Shown here: piece after piece, positions 1 to 11,768 of the stretch
How the letters are laid out: each line of letters opens with the position of its first letter
Position numbering within the stretch: position 1 is the stretch's first letter
From: Brachynemurus nebulosus
Taxonomy: Eukaryota; Arthropoda; Insecta; Neuroptera; Myrmeleontidae
Assembly (NCBI GenBank): GCA_035578155.1
Contig: JAPWDM010000008.1
Span: 878,001-942,000, forward strand
Direction: 5' to 3'
DNA length: 64,000 bases
The notes under the pieces: generated by a model
What the model saw: the letters and a program-made list of their open reading frames with translations, nothing else
What the model was told of the DNA's origin: nothing
Database searches by the model: none
Program-made: the position numbers and the translations under genes

Positions 1-225
1 GTTTACTTTCCCGCATTGAAAAGTGCGAGATTCCTCTCATTCAAAAAAAAAAAAAAAAGTCTGAGGTTCCTCTTAAGTATTTTTCATTTTTAAACCCCAT
101 TTTCGAAATATTGAACTTCAAACTGGGTCGGGTTTTTTGTCTCACATTTGTATTTGTTGCGAATATTCGAAAAAGCGTAACAAACGTAACACACGCTCTG
201 CTACCACCAAAATAGTAACAAAACA

Positions 226-275
226 TTTTTCTCGGAAAACGCTATGTTATACAGGATGCAGGGACAGGACACTAT
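226..275 (-). repeat. Fragment of the (TA)n-bearing element family, 5' end only
   Basis: CTCGGAAAACGCTATGTTAT followed by ACAGGATGCAGGGACAGG is a diverged copy of the family's first 45 bases in minus orientation. Nothing else of the element is recognisable nearby. Confidence 0.5.
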
Positions 276-1130
276 TTTCCAACAGAAAAATGAATGACTC
301 ACTTACCCTTAGAAATTTTTCAAACTGGTGGCAAGAAAACTTTCCTATCACATTCATGATATATGCATGCACTAAAATTTATCCAAACATTTTTTAACTC
401 TTTTTGACAAAATGAGATCTGTTTGAGACCGGGCAAATTCCTCCAGGAAATTGTTTCGCCAAAAAGAAAAAGTGGACGCCATATTTGTCGTTGGTAGCCA
501 CATTAATGATGAGGAGAACGCACACCCACCAAAAGAATCGACTAATTACAGATAAATACTATACGTTCTTCATATGGAAACGTTTTATCTAAAACATTTA
601 CAAGTAATTTGTTATCAATATGACCAAATAAAAAAGCAAAAGACGGAATCGGTCAAGTGCAGGCCATACTTGCATATTAGTGTTCGGTACAATTTTTTTT
701 TTTTAATTTGTCTGCCGTGGGTAAAAGTTGTTCTTTTTTTGTGAGGGATATTCTGTGCGATTATTTTGGCAATACTTTGTGCCAAAGTCAACATTTTTGA
801 AACGTTTTTCCGTACACGATGCCCTCGAAAAACTTTCAAAATCGAAATTCAATTTATGTCACATTTTTAATTGAACCTATGACAGACGGTCAATCTAGTA
901 CGGAACACTAATAGAAACAAAACGAAAAACAACGAATAGATTATTAAAATTAATTGTTAGCATGTTTTAAATTAATTAACTATTCCAGAATGATTAATTA
1001 ATGGCCATCAAAATATGTTTTATTGGATTGATCAAATATGTAAAAAAAAATCTAACTCTGACAAACTTCATCTCATACACATACACAACTCGAAAAATAA
1101 ATAATACAGTTGAAGGTAAAATATTTTATA
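276..1130. other. Gene-free AT-rich stretch with a short inverted pair
   Basis: No coding signal. TATTAGTGTTCGGTAC at 675-690 and its near-complement at 897-914 bracket about 210 bp. The left copy follows a GGTCAAGTGC motif (about 650) of the dispersed hairpin family. Confidence 0.5.
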
Positions 1131-1712
1131 TAGCGTAAAAGCCCCTATACTGGAACGCGATCATATGTCGGAACAGTTTTGACATTTATATATTAATGAA
1201 ATTATTTCTGAAAGAAACCTCTGATAAATTATTATTAATAGAATGGTTATTTTTCAATTTAAATTCACCTCGCAATTAATGTTTCCTTACTTAATTAACA
1301 AAATACATATACATATATATTAAACAACCTTTGTTGAATACAGTATTTTGATCCTTTTATTTACGTCTGATACTTAAACCACTCTATATTTCCTACTTTG
1401 ACGTCTAAATGTCACTCTATGTATCATATTACTCATATTACACGTCTATTTGTATATCGGTTTCCAACTTCTAGTGTCATTAACATTGCTCTGTTTCGAT
1501 ATACATAGATGTCGACATTTTGTAAAAGAAAAACATTGATAAATAAAAATTTTTGGGTTGTATTTTTTTAAAAACATATTCACTGGATTAAGAAAACTTT
1601 CGTTCATACTTATTAAGAAAAAAAATGGGTGTTTAATTTATTTGTCAATTTATATAAGCCAGTTTAATTACACACCTAAAAATAGTGTTCCGGCATAGGG
1701 GCTGTTACGTTA
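1131..1712. mobile_element. 582-bp terminal-inverted-repeat element
   Basis: The left end TAGCGTAAAAGCCCCTATAC and right end TAACGTAACAGCCCCTATGC (reverse complement) pair over about 30 bp with roughly a quarter mismatches. No coding capacity; AT-rich interior. An old non-autonomous DNA element, superfamily unclear. Confidence 0.5.
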
Positions 1713-1776
1713 CTAGATTTCTAAACTTCAGTATTTCTATAAATGTATAAATTGTTGATAAAACCAAAAGTGACCA

Positions 1777-1792
1777 CCCCCCCCCCCCCCCA
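1777..1792 (+). repeat. Poly-C run
   Basis: A homopolymer of about 16 C just outside the TA-flanked MITE. Similar runs occur at 6212, 31672, 40561 and 44420. Confidence 0.8.
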
Positions 1793-1914
1793 ACAAGTTG
1801 TTATAAGAATAATAATAAAAATTACCACCGCGACAATGACATTGAGTATACTTACGTTGAATGACGACGATAGGGCCGAAAGTCTACATGCGCACAATAG
1901 AAAAACTATAGGTA

Positions 1915-2748
1915 CCGTAAAACCGTCTAGACCCGGACACTTTGCACCAATCTTCAAAGTAAATAATTTCTACATTAACCTGCAACAATAAACATTTGTT
2001 CTGGACGTCATTAGAGTGAGAAAAACATCCTCTAAACAGTTGTACCAATAAAAACTATGGATTTCAATTTTTACTATCTCATTTTACAGGATTACTATCC
2101 TACACTTTTTCAAAAAAATAAAATGTGTGTCTAACTTAGACAATGTAATTTTCGTCATAATTGTCATATTGTTTTAGTTTTGATATGTATATGTACATTC
2201 AATGTATATATAAAAAAATACATGCTATATACATATATCCGTTTAGACCTGGACATATCAGTTTATTACACTATGGCCGCGAGTCGCACCAGTTGTAGCT
2301 CCCACTGTCCATACGTTATATTCCCGCCAGAATTACGCGGTTTATGCCTCCTTCTGGTGTCATATCGCATGTTTACTTCATAGGGAGGCATACTATGCAT
2401 TGACCTCTCTCCCCTTCCACAAAATGTTTTGAAGCCTTTGACAGGTTCAAAGACATCAGACGATATAAAACACTGTCCTAACCCCGATGGGAGAGGTTAG
2501 TTTGCATGTTATTACATTATTTAAGTAAGGTCAAGACGGATTTGGGGTGTAGACCCGGACACTTACTAATTATTTTTTTTGTTTTATTTTTACTTATGAT
2601 GAAACAAATGGGTCAGGAATATAATAAATAATATACACTCTTTCTAATGGTTATACTTTTGTTAGTGATATCTATGGAGGAAACATGTATTAACATAAAA
2701 TTATACCAAAAAATGTAAAAAAGTGTCCGGGTCTAGACGGTTTTACAG
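1915..2748. mobile_element. TA-flanked pogo/mariner-type MITE
   Basis: The ends read CYGTAAAACCGTCTAGACCC and continue GGACACTTT as inverted repeats of about 28 bp, each next to TA (1913-1914, 2749-2750). A further partial copy of the end motif sits inside at about 2551. CAGTAAAACC-type ends and TA duplication fit pogo/Tc1-mariner. It has no transposase. Confidence 0.6.
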
Positions 2749-2750
2749 TA

Positions 2751-4009
2751 AGTTGTTTTGATATAAAGGTTAGTGGCTTATTTTTTTTTATTAAATATCA
2801 TCGTAAAAATCAGTCAAGTTCTATTCTGTTAGAGTTTATGAATCAATCGAAATATTCGAATTTTCTAAATCGGTCACGAATTGCAACCTTAAGTGTCGGT
2901 CCATTTATGCACACATTAAAAAATGGTATCATTCTGATTGATCAAAATTTCGTCTTTTCAACAAATTTTTATTTTGTCCACCGCTGTAATTGTCATAGAT
3001 TATGAAATATGTACATAGTAATCAATCATTGCAAAATGTTTTGATACTGAAATTTTTACTTTTGCAAAAAATATTACCTACTCATTTGCAAGATGATTTC
3101 ATATTTATGAGAAATGTGGAGCTGAATAATTAGTCCATAGACTTTATCAAATTACTTTCTCGTCCCGTCCAGGGGTGCATTCGCTTTTGAGACGGGCCTG
3201 GACAGTTTTCATGTAGAAGCCTCGTGATGTAAAACTTTGAACTTTTTGAATTGCTAACGTTGTTATGTCAGACTTCATTCTGTGCGGGCCTCTGAACATG
3301 TGCCCCAAGTGTGCCCTTGAGTAAACCTGGTTCTGGTAATCAAGTCCAAGCCCAATTTAGGCATGTATATTTTGATGTTTTAGGCTAAAGGGAATGATTA
3401 CAGGAAGTGATGAGAATATTGATAAATGGAAATTTGAATACGTAAATGAGTTTTATTAATTTAATTAATTATGTAGTTTTTATTTTTATTACCTAATTAA
3501 TTAATTTTTTTTTTTGTTTATTATTATTTATTATGGAGTTGTTGTAAGACATTTAGCAAAATTTAAATATATAGGCATGTAGTTCATTTTTATAGCTACC
3601 AATTAAGGAAGATATTATTTCGTTTCTAAACATTTTATGAGACAGTAAAAATCAGTTTTAAATTAAATAGGTAGGTACCTATTAATTAAATTTTTCGAAA
3701 TTTCAACGGTTCCAATTGAAAACGATTAAAATTAAATAAATTCGTCAAGTGCGTGTTGGCGACGCATCAAGTCAAAATTTTTTAAGTGGCTAGAATTTTT
3801 TAAAATTTTTCTAAATAATATATCCCGACAACGTTACTTGCACATGCCTTACTAAAAGGGTTAATTTTGTGATAATTCGGGAAAACTCTCATTTTTAGAG
3901 TTACAATTTTTCTTAATGACTTGGATTCGAATTTTTCGAGAATACTGAAACATACCTTGACACAATTCTCTACTTCAAATTTCTTTTTAGATTTCCCTTT
4001 ACAGAAATT
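2751..4009. other. Gene-free stretch; one AAGTGC motif
   Basis: AT-rich, no recognisable gene. GTCAAGTGCGTGTTGGCGAC lies at about 3744-3763. The block at 3150-3380 is richer in G and C than its surroundings, but no protein motif was found in it. Confidence 0.5.
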
Positions 4010-4370
4010 AATTTTTCTCAGAAATTAGTTTACATAGAATACTCTTAATGGTTCAAAAACTTTTTTTATGTGATCTTTTTTCCTCTTTTCAATGGTGTGA
4101 CAAAATGTGATAAAAAATTTAGAATTTGGAGAAATTTTGGTAAAAAACTAAATTTTTTCTACGAAAAATGCCCAAAAAACGATGTTCTGATCATCCGACG
4201 TGTCTGGCTGAAGAACTCATTCAAGAATTTACGGTTTCCAACGTTTTTCCCTCAGTATCATAAAAATAGAATGTTTCGTTCGAGAGATATCGTGCGATTT
4301 CTAGGGATTTCAAAACAAATTTCTATCATATAGTCCCGGACTCAAGTCGTGCCAGTCAGTTTCTGCAGCA
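4010..4370 (+). mobile_element. (TA)n-bearing family, diverged 5'-truncated copy
   Basis: It begins inside the family sequence at CTCAGAAATTAGTTTACATA, keeps the ATCCGACGTGTCTGGCTGAA and TTCGTTCGAGAG blocks, and ends near TAGTCCCGGACTCAAGTCGT. It lacks the TA tract and the terminal hairpin. Confidence 0.7.
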
Positions 4371-4448
4371 AAGCTCGAAATCTAGAGGGCAAAAAGATCT
4401 CATTGTACTAATTAAGTTTTACTAGTGCATAAATATTTACCCCTAACA

Positions 4449-4512
4449 GGAAGGCAAAATTTGCCTTATCCGGAAGGCAAAATTTGCCTTATCCGGAAGG
4501 CAAAATTTGCTA
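4449..4512 (+). repeat. Three-unit palindromic tandem repeat
   Basis: About 22-nt units built on AAGGCAAAATTTGCCTT, itself a near-perfect palindrome, joined by ATCCGG. The third unit breaks off into GCTATGTTACGCAG. Confidence 0.75.
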
Positions 4513-4814
4513 TGTTACGCAGAATTCTACGATAGGAACATTCTCAAATACTGCTGAAATCTTGGAAAAAGAAATATCCCCTACGAGAATAGCAATCTCG
4601 AAACGTGGCATTACCATTCTTTCAGGGCTCTGAGGTCCCTAAAAGTAATATGAGTATCTCCAGAAAGGTTTCAAAAAGTGAAAAGTGAATACGGACTATT
4701 TTCGAGTCAGACACTCCCTTCCCTCGTTTGTATGACAGTCCAAACGATTTTGTCCTCTGTTTAATTAACTATTCAAAGGATGGCTTTCAGGGAAAATCGT
4801 TCAGGGCTCTGGAG

Positions 4815-5259
4815 TAGTGATGAGCAAATGCAAGACCAAGACCAAGACTTGGCAATCATGGTCTTGGTCTTGTTCTTGCATTAAGAGTCTTGGTACTGGT
4901 CTTGCTGGAGCAGTTTCAGTCTTGGTCTTGGTCTTGGTCTTGTTATTGCTAAAAAATCTTGCACTTTCTTGCATTTTTTTATTAGCAAATTTTTTTCTTC
5001 TAAGATCAGAATTTTTACTATCTTTACGTATTAATTATACTTTCAAACTATTTAACTAGTTTAGCAAGAGTCTTGCTTTTTTCTTGCTTTTGTCTTGGTC
5101 TTGCTCACTTGAGTCTTGGTATTGGTCTTGCAGCCATACTTATAGTCGTGGTCTTGCTCTTGCTCTTGGTATACATAGTCTTGGTCTTGGTCTGGATCTT
5201 GCAACAAATGCAAGACCAAGACAAGACTGCAAGACCAAGACTAATTTTGCTCGTCACTA
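4815..5259 (+). mobile_element. hAT-type MITE rich in CAAGAC/GTCTTG
   Basis: The ends are TAGTGATGAGCAAATGCAAG and its diverged complement. Flanks CTCTGGAG (4807-4814) and GTCTGGAG (5260-5267) form an 8-bp duplication with one mismatch, as in hAT insertions. The inside is mostly degenerate CAAGAC repeats on both arms, which creates false Val/Leu-rich reading frames. Confidence 0.7.
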
Positions 5260-5267
5260 GTCTGGAG

Positions 5268-7407
5268 TCCCTAAAATCAATATGAATATCGCCAGAAAGG
5301 CCACAGTACAAATCATTTCGCTCGCTGTTTATGCGGCGGCCAACTAATCAAAAATAGTTCCACCCAGGACCGTTTCACAAGAAGGAAAACTTTTACGCAG
5401 AATTTTGATAGATATGCCATATCCGGATGCACTCTTTCGGTTCTAAACAACAAGAAAAGCAACGAATCACTTACTGGTGCAACAATAGGTTTATTGTCAA
5501 CTTTTAATTTTTATTTAAACACTGCATTGTTGCCTCTGAATGCGGAATGTAACGGGTCAGAAATTTTGCTTTTGTGTGTCTTATTAGAAGAATATGTTAA
5601 CAGGAGAACAAGTAAGCGTATGCAACATTGTATAGAATTTAATTTACGTATAGAAAGAAATATTATTTGGTAAACAGAAACTCAAGAAGAGTATACGAAG
5701 CTGAAATAACATAGGCAGCTAGTTTTGTCTTAAGACGCTCACTGGATTGTTATTTTTTTTCCTTTTTCTTTGTATTTTTCGTCAAATGAATATTATTTTC
5801 TTTCAAGAGACTTCTTGAGTAAGTAAATACACGTGTATGACCATGTCGAAAAGTACAGCGCCGTTTAAAATGTCTGCGTCATCGAATGCAGATTTTAATA
5901 AGTATTATAGCAAAGCAATTTTCGTAATTTCTTGAAGTGAAATTTTTACCACGTACCAAATCATGTTGGACATCGTTAGAAAGGGCTTGAAAAATGAAAT
6001 TAAAGCCTCAGATTGGGAGTTAATTCGTTCCCTCACCCTATATTGTAACTTTTCAATTCGTTCCCACACCCTATTTTGAAATTTTCGTAATTTCTTGAGG
6101 GACTCTCCTATATTGGAAAATAGAGACGAAAATTTTTGTCCAAATCGTGTCGGACATCATTAGAGAGGGCCTGCAAAATGAAGTTGAAGCCTTAAACTGG
6201 GATTTAATTCGTCTACCCCCCCCCACCCTATTTTGTAATTCTTCAACCTTGAGTTCAAGAAATTGATAAAAAGTCTCAATTCCAGTTACTTTTCGATGTT
6301 GGTAACCCAAACCAGTAACACACATAGTGTGCAGCCAACATCGCAAAAGTGCCATCACAGTGTCCAACACAGCAGCCCGCTTAGATTCCAGCAGTAAAAT
6401 CAAGCAAGCAATCTTTATATTTTTTTTTGGATAAACCATAAAAAAGGGAGAAAACTGCGAAAGACTCTATTTACTGACTACGGTACCCTACTTTTATGCG
6501 TGTTCGGCACGCTCTTGACAAATTATTAAAAATTTTAAATAGGTTGTATTTATGTAGAATAGTTGAACCTTGAAATAATAGTGCCAGGTAATCGTGGAAA
6601 AAATTCTATATTGGATTTTTAGCGGAAATATACGTTTTGAGGTCTCACTGGGTCCAAATTAGTCAATTACAAAAAAATGTCTGCCTGGCTATTTTGATCC
6701 CTAAGTACGAAACCACTTACAGGATTTTAATGAAATTTGGCATGGGGATGGAGTTCACCAAAATACACAACCTGGTGAAGTCAATACACTTAAAAGTTGT
6801 TATGGCCGGATCGTAGCCGCCTTTAAATTTTGAAAATACCCCAAAATAAGTGGTTCTAATGATTTTGAATTAAGTTTTCTGGAAAAAATCTGAAAGCCGA
6901 AATAGAGGACGTCAAGGACCAAGTGTTGTTGTACGAACATTCGAACATTATTTTTTTGAACAACATTGTACAATTTTCGTCAAAGTAATAATAAGGTATA
7001 ACATATGTAAGATGTGAACACACATGACAGAGCACAAACTATATGGAAACGAGGATAGAAGAACAGAAAAGTTGGAAAGACAATATGCCTACATGTAAAG
7101 AAAATATTGTTTACACAATAAGACAAAAAGCTATTATGTCGCAAGTTGTATTTTCATTTTTTTTCAAACAGTCACTCGCTTGCAACTTACAAAACACAGA
7201 AAAATGTTGAAGACAGATTGTTTTGTAAATAATATATCAAATATGTCATTTCACTTGTATACACTCAAGTCTGTAGTTCCACCAATCTTCAAGCTTCATT
7301 TCGTTGCTAAATGGATTTTTTTTTAAAAATATGCAAATTTATTGCTGAATTTGTCGTTGTGTCCACAATATTCGCGGTAATGTCTCTCATTTAATTGGGA
7401 AGCAATT
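5268..7407. other. Gene-free stretch between the two hAT-type MITEs
   Basis: Apart from the tandem duplication near 6 kb and an AAGTGC-type hairpin motif at about 6482-6530 (GCGTGTTCGGCACGC), no gene or full element is recognisable. The sequence at 6690-6800 (GATTTTAATGAAATTTGGCA) resembles generic non-LTR 3' sequence. Confidence 0.45.
5920..6260. repeat. Tandem duplication, two units of about 170 bp
   Basis: Both units contain TCGTAATTTCTTGA, a GGACATCRTTAGARAGGGC block, and an end resembling CACCCTATTTTGTAA. They diverge by roughly 20 percent. A short C-run ends the second unit. The minus-strand 122-codon frame here is a by-product. Confidence 0.6.
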
Positions 7408-7781
7408 TAGTGATGAGCAAAATTAGTCTTAGTCTTGCAGTCTTGTCTTGGTCTTGCATCTTTTGCAAGACCAAGACCAAGACTATAAGTATGGCTGCAA
7501 GACCAATACCAAGACTCAAGTGAGCAAGACCGAGACAATAGCAAAAGAAAAGCAAGACTCTTGCTAAATTATTTAAATAGTTTAAAAGTATAATTAATAC
7601 CGTAAAGAGAGAAAATTCTGATTTTAGAAGGAAAAAATTCGCTAATAAAAAAATGCAAGTTAGTGGAAGATTCTTTAGCAATACAAAGACCAAGACCAAT
7701 ACCAAGACTGCATTTTGCAAGACCAAGACCAAGACTAAGACTGCCAAGTCTTGGTCTTAGTCTTGCATTTGCTCATCACCA
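7408..7781 (-). mobile_element. Second CAAGAC-rich hAT-type MITE
   Basis: Same family as 4815-5259: ends TAGTGATGAGCAAA and TTTGCTCATCACCA, with a core alignable in the opposite orientation. A clean 8-bp duplication is not seen; flanks AAGCAATT and GGAAGCAT are only partly alike. Confidence 0.65.
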
Positions 7782-9083
7782 GGAAGCATCACTTTTGTGT
7801 GTCATATTTCACTACAGTTTAGACTTTTTAGGGCTCCAAAAATCACCAAATTTATTAATATTTGAAGAATTTTTTGATAGTGAAAACCCAATTAAACCTA
7901 CAGTTTGCGAAATTTTTAACTTCCAAGTGGCATTTAATTTGATTTCCTCTTTGCCCCCCTCCCAACCCGCGTAACTTTTCAATCGTGGGTCCAGGAAATT
8001 TGACAAAAAGGACACTTAACCTTTGAAAACTAAATTTAAAGTAGAGAAAATGGTCCTTGATAAATGAAATTTTGCAAGGAGATGGGTTTTAGTATTAGAA
8101 GACACTTCCTAAAAATCTAAATTCAAGTCTCCAAAGGACAAACTTTTCGCTTTTCACAACCAATTTTATTGTTAGAAAAAATTCAACTTAACGGAAGCAA
8201 GACATTTTTGAATATAGTTGAAGTTCCACGAACCATACTTGGGTACCATTTTTAAGCCTTCTGTGCGAAACACTAAACTTCAAAACCAGCGAGAGTAGTC
8301 GAGCGTGCTTAGAGATAGGTCGCGAGTTCGAATCTCACGATCGGCAAGAAGGTTTTTTTATAGATTTCCTTCACAAATCCAGATGAATATCGGCATTGTT
8401 CCTTAAGAAGATGGTTGCAGACGCATACTACCTGCCAAATTCTAGCCTTCACACCACTTTTCTTGTCCTCCACTCACATCATAGTGAATTGTAATATATA
8501 CTGAAATAAATATAGTTAGAAAAGGCCACATATTAAACTGCCCTATATTTTATCCCAAAAGCTACGAACACATTTAATCACGGAGGAACCTCAATTGAAT
8601 GCGTGACTAACACGCGCTTGTCGCATTTTTTTACGACATATTTATTTTACTTAAATAAATTTTGGTGGTAATATGTAAATTTTTATTTTACATTTTATAC
8701 ATAAAAAACCACTCCGGTTTAGACCTCAAAAGATCTTTTCGCTATTCGTATAGGATTATTTATAGAATAAATTAACCGGGAGACTTCTTTGAATCGTAAA
8801 TATTCTAAAACATATATTTGTAATTATGTTTAGCAATTTTTCAAGAGTTTCACAGAAAAACGCACAGTAAAATTGAGTAAAAAGTATTAGTAGTTGACCT
8901 TTGAAGAGGAAGACAGAATGTTGTTATAAAATATTATTTGCTTAGGCATATCTAATCTAAATATTAATTTAAGAATATATTACTTATATATTCAGGTGTA
9001 GTGGATTTTCTAGAGAACTTCCACTTTCGGCTCGACAGCAACGACATATACGTACGTATAGCTGATTATAAAATGATCATACA
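7782..9083. other. Gene-free stretch
   Basis: It holds the tRNA-like remnant and an AAGTGC-family hairpin motif in reverse at 8600-8632 (GCGTGACTAACACGC). No coding signal otherwise. Confidence 0.45.
8285..8350 (+). ncRNA. tRNA-derived remnant (SINE head-like)
   Basis: AGTAGTCGAGCGTGCTTAGA resembles an A box, and GCGAGTTCGAATCTC is a good B box, but they are about 20 bp closer than in a tRNA, so the anticodon arm is missing. It is probably a degraded SINE promoter, not a functional tRNA. Confidence 0.45.
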
Positions 9084-9780
9084 TTAAGGGAAATTCGCTA
9101 AAAGAAAGAAATCGATTTTTTTTCTTCATAACTATGTTACTTAAGACGTTAGAAATATTCTCTTAAAATTTTGTTTTAAAAGAATGAAAAATCAAAAAGT
9201 TATGCGCATTTTAGCGCATGCACTTTATTATAATTCAATTTAAAAAAAAAATTTAAATACTTTTTTCTTGAAAGTACATTTTTCGACATGGTTCCTCGTG
9301 CATCTCAAAAAGTATTTGAGGTATTGACATAAATCAAAGTGCATATTATTCCTCGATACCATCATTTTGGTAGGAACTAGGATATTTTGGTTCCGTAGTA
9401 TATTTTCAAATTGGCGGCTGTTTATAGTCGAGAAAAAGCGGTGATTTTTGGAAATTTATTTTTAAAATGCGATTTCTCCCTGGTTTTTTTTTTCTTAGAT
9501 CCTAGTTAGATCCCATAACTATATATGTATATTTTCAGAAAATTCTTGGTTTTTTGATTTTGGTTCATTGAGGATTTCAGAACACGAGGAATCATGAAGG
9601 TGGAAAAATCTGGCAGTGTCGACTTCAAAGCAATTTATAGGTACTCAGCTCATTTTTGAATTTTTTTTTTAAATTTTCGTAGTCTCAAGACATGTAGAAA
9701 CAATGTCATATAACTGTTTAGTTTTTTAATAAAAAAAGGTCGATTTTTGATGTTTTTTTTTTTGGTGAATTTTCCCTTAA
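9084..9780 (+). mobile_element. TTAA-flanked element, family iv, copy 1
   Basis: TTAA at both borders (9084-9087, 9777-9780) with inner ends GGGAAATTCGCTAAAAG and GGGAAAATTCACC. It aligns along its length with 27611-28247, including GAAAAATCAAAAAGTTAT and TCGACATGGTTYCTCG. Non-coding. TTAA duplication fits piggyBac-mobilised non-autonomous elements. Confidence 0.7.
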
Positions 9781-9895
9781 TGTTGGTTACAGGCCTCGGA
9801 AGTCTACGCCCCACAAACTTCCAACAAAATCCCGACTGGACTGAAATATTCATGGGCAGAATGCCAACGCCTACTGCGAAGGGAAATCACAGAAC

Positions 9896-10830
9896 AAGAA
9901 AGGATTATTCCTTCAACGTTTCCTCTGAAAAAAGTAGCTTCAAATGACTTGCATTAGACAGAATAGGGATTTTTTAAACCCATAACTAAATTTCACCTCG
10001 TATGGGGTATGGTCTCCGATGAGGTTACTTTCGGAATGATCTAGAGCGGTCAGTTAACAAAAAAAAAAGAAAACAGGACTATTCCTTCCACGCTTCTTTT
10101 GAAAAAATAACTTTAATTGACTTGGATCAAACAGAGTAGGAATTTCTTGAGTCAAAAACTAAATTTCGCCTCGTTTAGGATTTAGTCCCCAATGCTGTCT
10201 ATCCGCAAAGTGAATTGGCAGTGGATTTTCTCCCAATATGCTTCCGGGATGATCGATAGAGCGAAAACGAACGAGAATTGCTTGTGAAACGAAATCTGCG
10301 TGAAGTGTAAAAACAGCCTTAGGCTGGAAAGTCTTCCCAGCTTCTTCTCTCTTAAATCCAGGATATGTAATCTATTTTTTTTTTTTTGATACTCCTTACC
10401 CTCGGGACATCCTGTAACTTTAAATGACGTAAATCAAACAGAGTAGGGATTTCTTGAGTCAAAAACCAAATTTCGCATCGTCTGGGGTTTGGTTCCCAAT
10501 TTTATCCATCCGCTTCTTTTCAAAGTGTAACTTTAAATGACTTGGATCAGACAGACTAAGGATTTCTTGAACCAAAAACTAAATTTTGCCTCGTCTAGGG
10601 TTTGGTCCCGAATGTTATCTATCCGCAAAATGAATTGGCAGTGGATTTTCTCGCAATATGCGTCCGGGATGATCCATAGAGCGGAAACGAACGAGAATCG
10701 CTTGTGAAACGAAATCTGCGTGAAGTGTAAAAACAGCCTTAGGCTGGAAAGTCTTCCTGGCTTCTTCTCTCTTAAATCCAGGATATGCAATCTATTTTTT
10801 TTGATACTCCTTACCCTCGGGACATCCTTT
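9896..10830 (+). repeat. Tandem duplication, about 410-bp units, two long and two partial copies
   Basis: The long units at roughly 10100-10430 and 10510-10830 share GTGGATTTTCTCSCAATATG, a CGCTTGTGAAACGAAATCTG block, AAAACAGCCTTAGGCTGGAA and CCTCGGGACATCCT with about 90 percent identity. Shorter pieces lie at 9896-10040 and 10430-10510. Not coding: frames are broken in every unit. Confidence 0.75.
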
Positions 10831-11428
10831 ATATGTACGCACCCAGGCACAAGTAGTGTACATGAATATTTTTGCTGTTTTAGTTTTTTGGGTAAACATT
10901 TTCAAAAGTGGTCTCACTGAATAAACACTGGCGAGGACCTAACAAGAAGTAAGTACTACAATGTTGTGGTGGATGTCGATAAGCCAACATAAGAGATAGG
11001 AATCATTCTAAGGCGCACCAAGTACTTACTACACCGTTGATATATGTTCATGGCAATGTTCGTTTAAATTCAAACTTAAATAAATGCTGTGGCTCTCTTT
11101 GTATATTACGTCGTCTGCTGGTCTGTCTTCATGGGTGGCCTACATCTCCGGCAACAGTGGCGGTTCGTCAAAACGATATAATAAATTTCTAAGTTGAGAG
11201 TACAAGCTACTGGGTTGCGTTGACTTATTTGCACTGCGAACAATTACCATGAATGTACCAGAGATTATCAACCTCGTCCAAACGTCTAAATCTTGTACCC
11301 AAGCACAAGAGCTAGGGAATCCATTGCAGCAGAAATGGCTCCGACAATAAATACAAGTGGCCCACTCATCTCAGAACCATCCAAAAGAGAGATTAAGGGG
11401 GTTATGTGTCCGGGGGTTATGCTAAGAG
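10831..11428. other. GC-richer anonymous block
   Basis: Less AT-rich than its surroundings. It contains an AACAGTGGCGG segment near 11151 and a short frame at 11252 ending after about 34 codons. It could be a leader remnant of a retroelement, but no LTR pair or polymerase motif is visible. Confidence 0.3.
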
Positions 11429-11768
11429 GGGGTAATGTTTCCGCGCGATAACTCTCGAACGAAGTATGCAATTTTTACGAAACTTGGTGAGAACATTGGA
11501 AGTCCTAAATCCTTGGATGAGCTCGTCAGCCAAACACGTCGAATGCCAGGAATATGGTTTTTGTTCTTGCAAAAAATTAGTTTTTTGCCAAAACTTCCAC
11601 TTATTCAAAAATTTTTGCGAAATTTTTTTACACCATTTAAAAGAGAAGAAAAAATTACATAAAAAAGGTCTTTAAACTTTTTTTCTATGTCAACTAGTTT
11701 CCGAGAAAAACGAATTTTTATAAACGGAAATTCGCTATGTTATGCAGGATGCTGCGACAGGGGTATTA
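11429..11768 (-). mobile_element. (TA)n-bearing family, copy lacking its 3' third
   Basis: In minus orientation it runs from ATACCCCTGTCGCAGCATCC (ending at 11768) to the CGAACGAAGTATGC and CGCGCGG blocks, where other copies enter the TA tract. The tract and 3' end are absent here. Confidence 0.8.

Noticed and set aside
4817..7747. Val/Leu-rich hydrophobic frames resembling membrane proteins
   Set aside because: They are read from GTCTTG/CAAGAC hexamer repeats of hAT-type MITEs.
10533..10850. 105-codon minus-strand frame
   Set aside because: It lies in a 410-bp tandem duplication; the other unit does not keep the frame open.
10950..11400. Possible LTR retrotransposon leader (AACAGTGGCGG)
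   Set aside because: No LTR pair, primer-binding site match or gag/pol motif could be found; kept only as an anonymous block.
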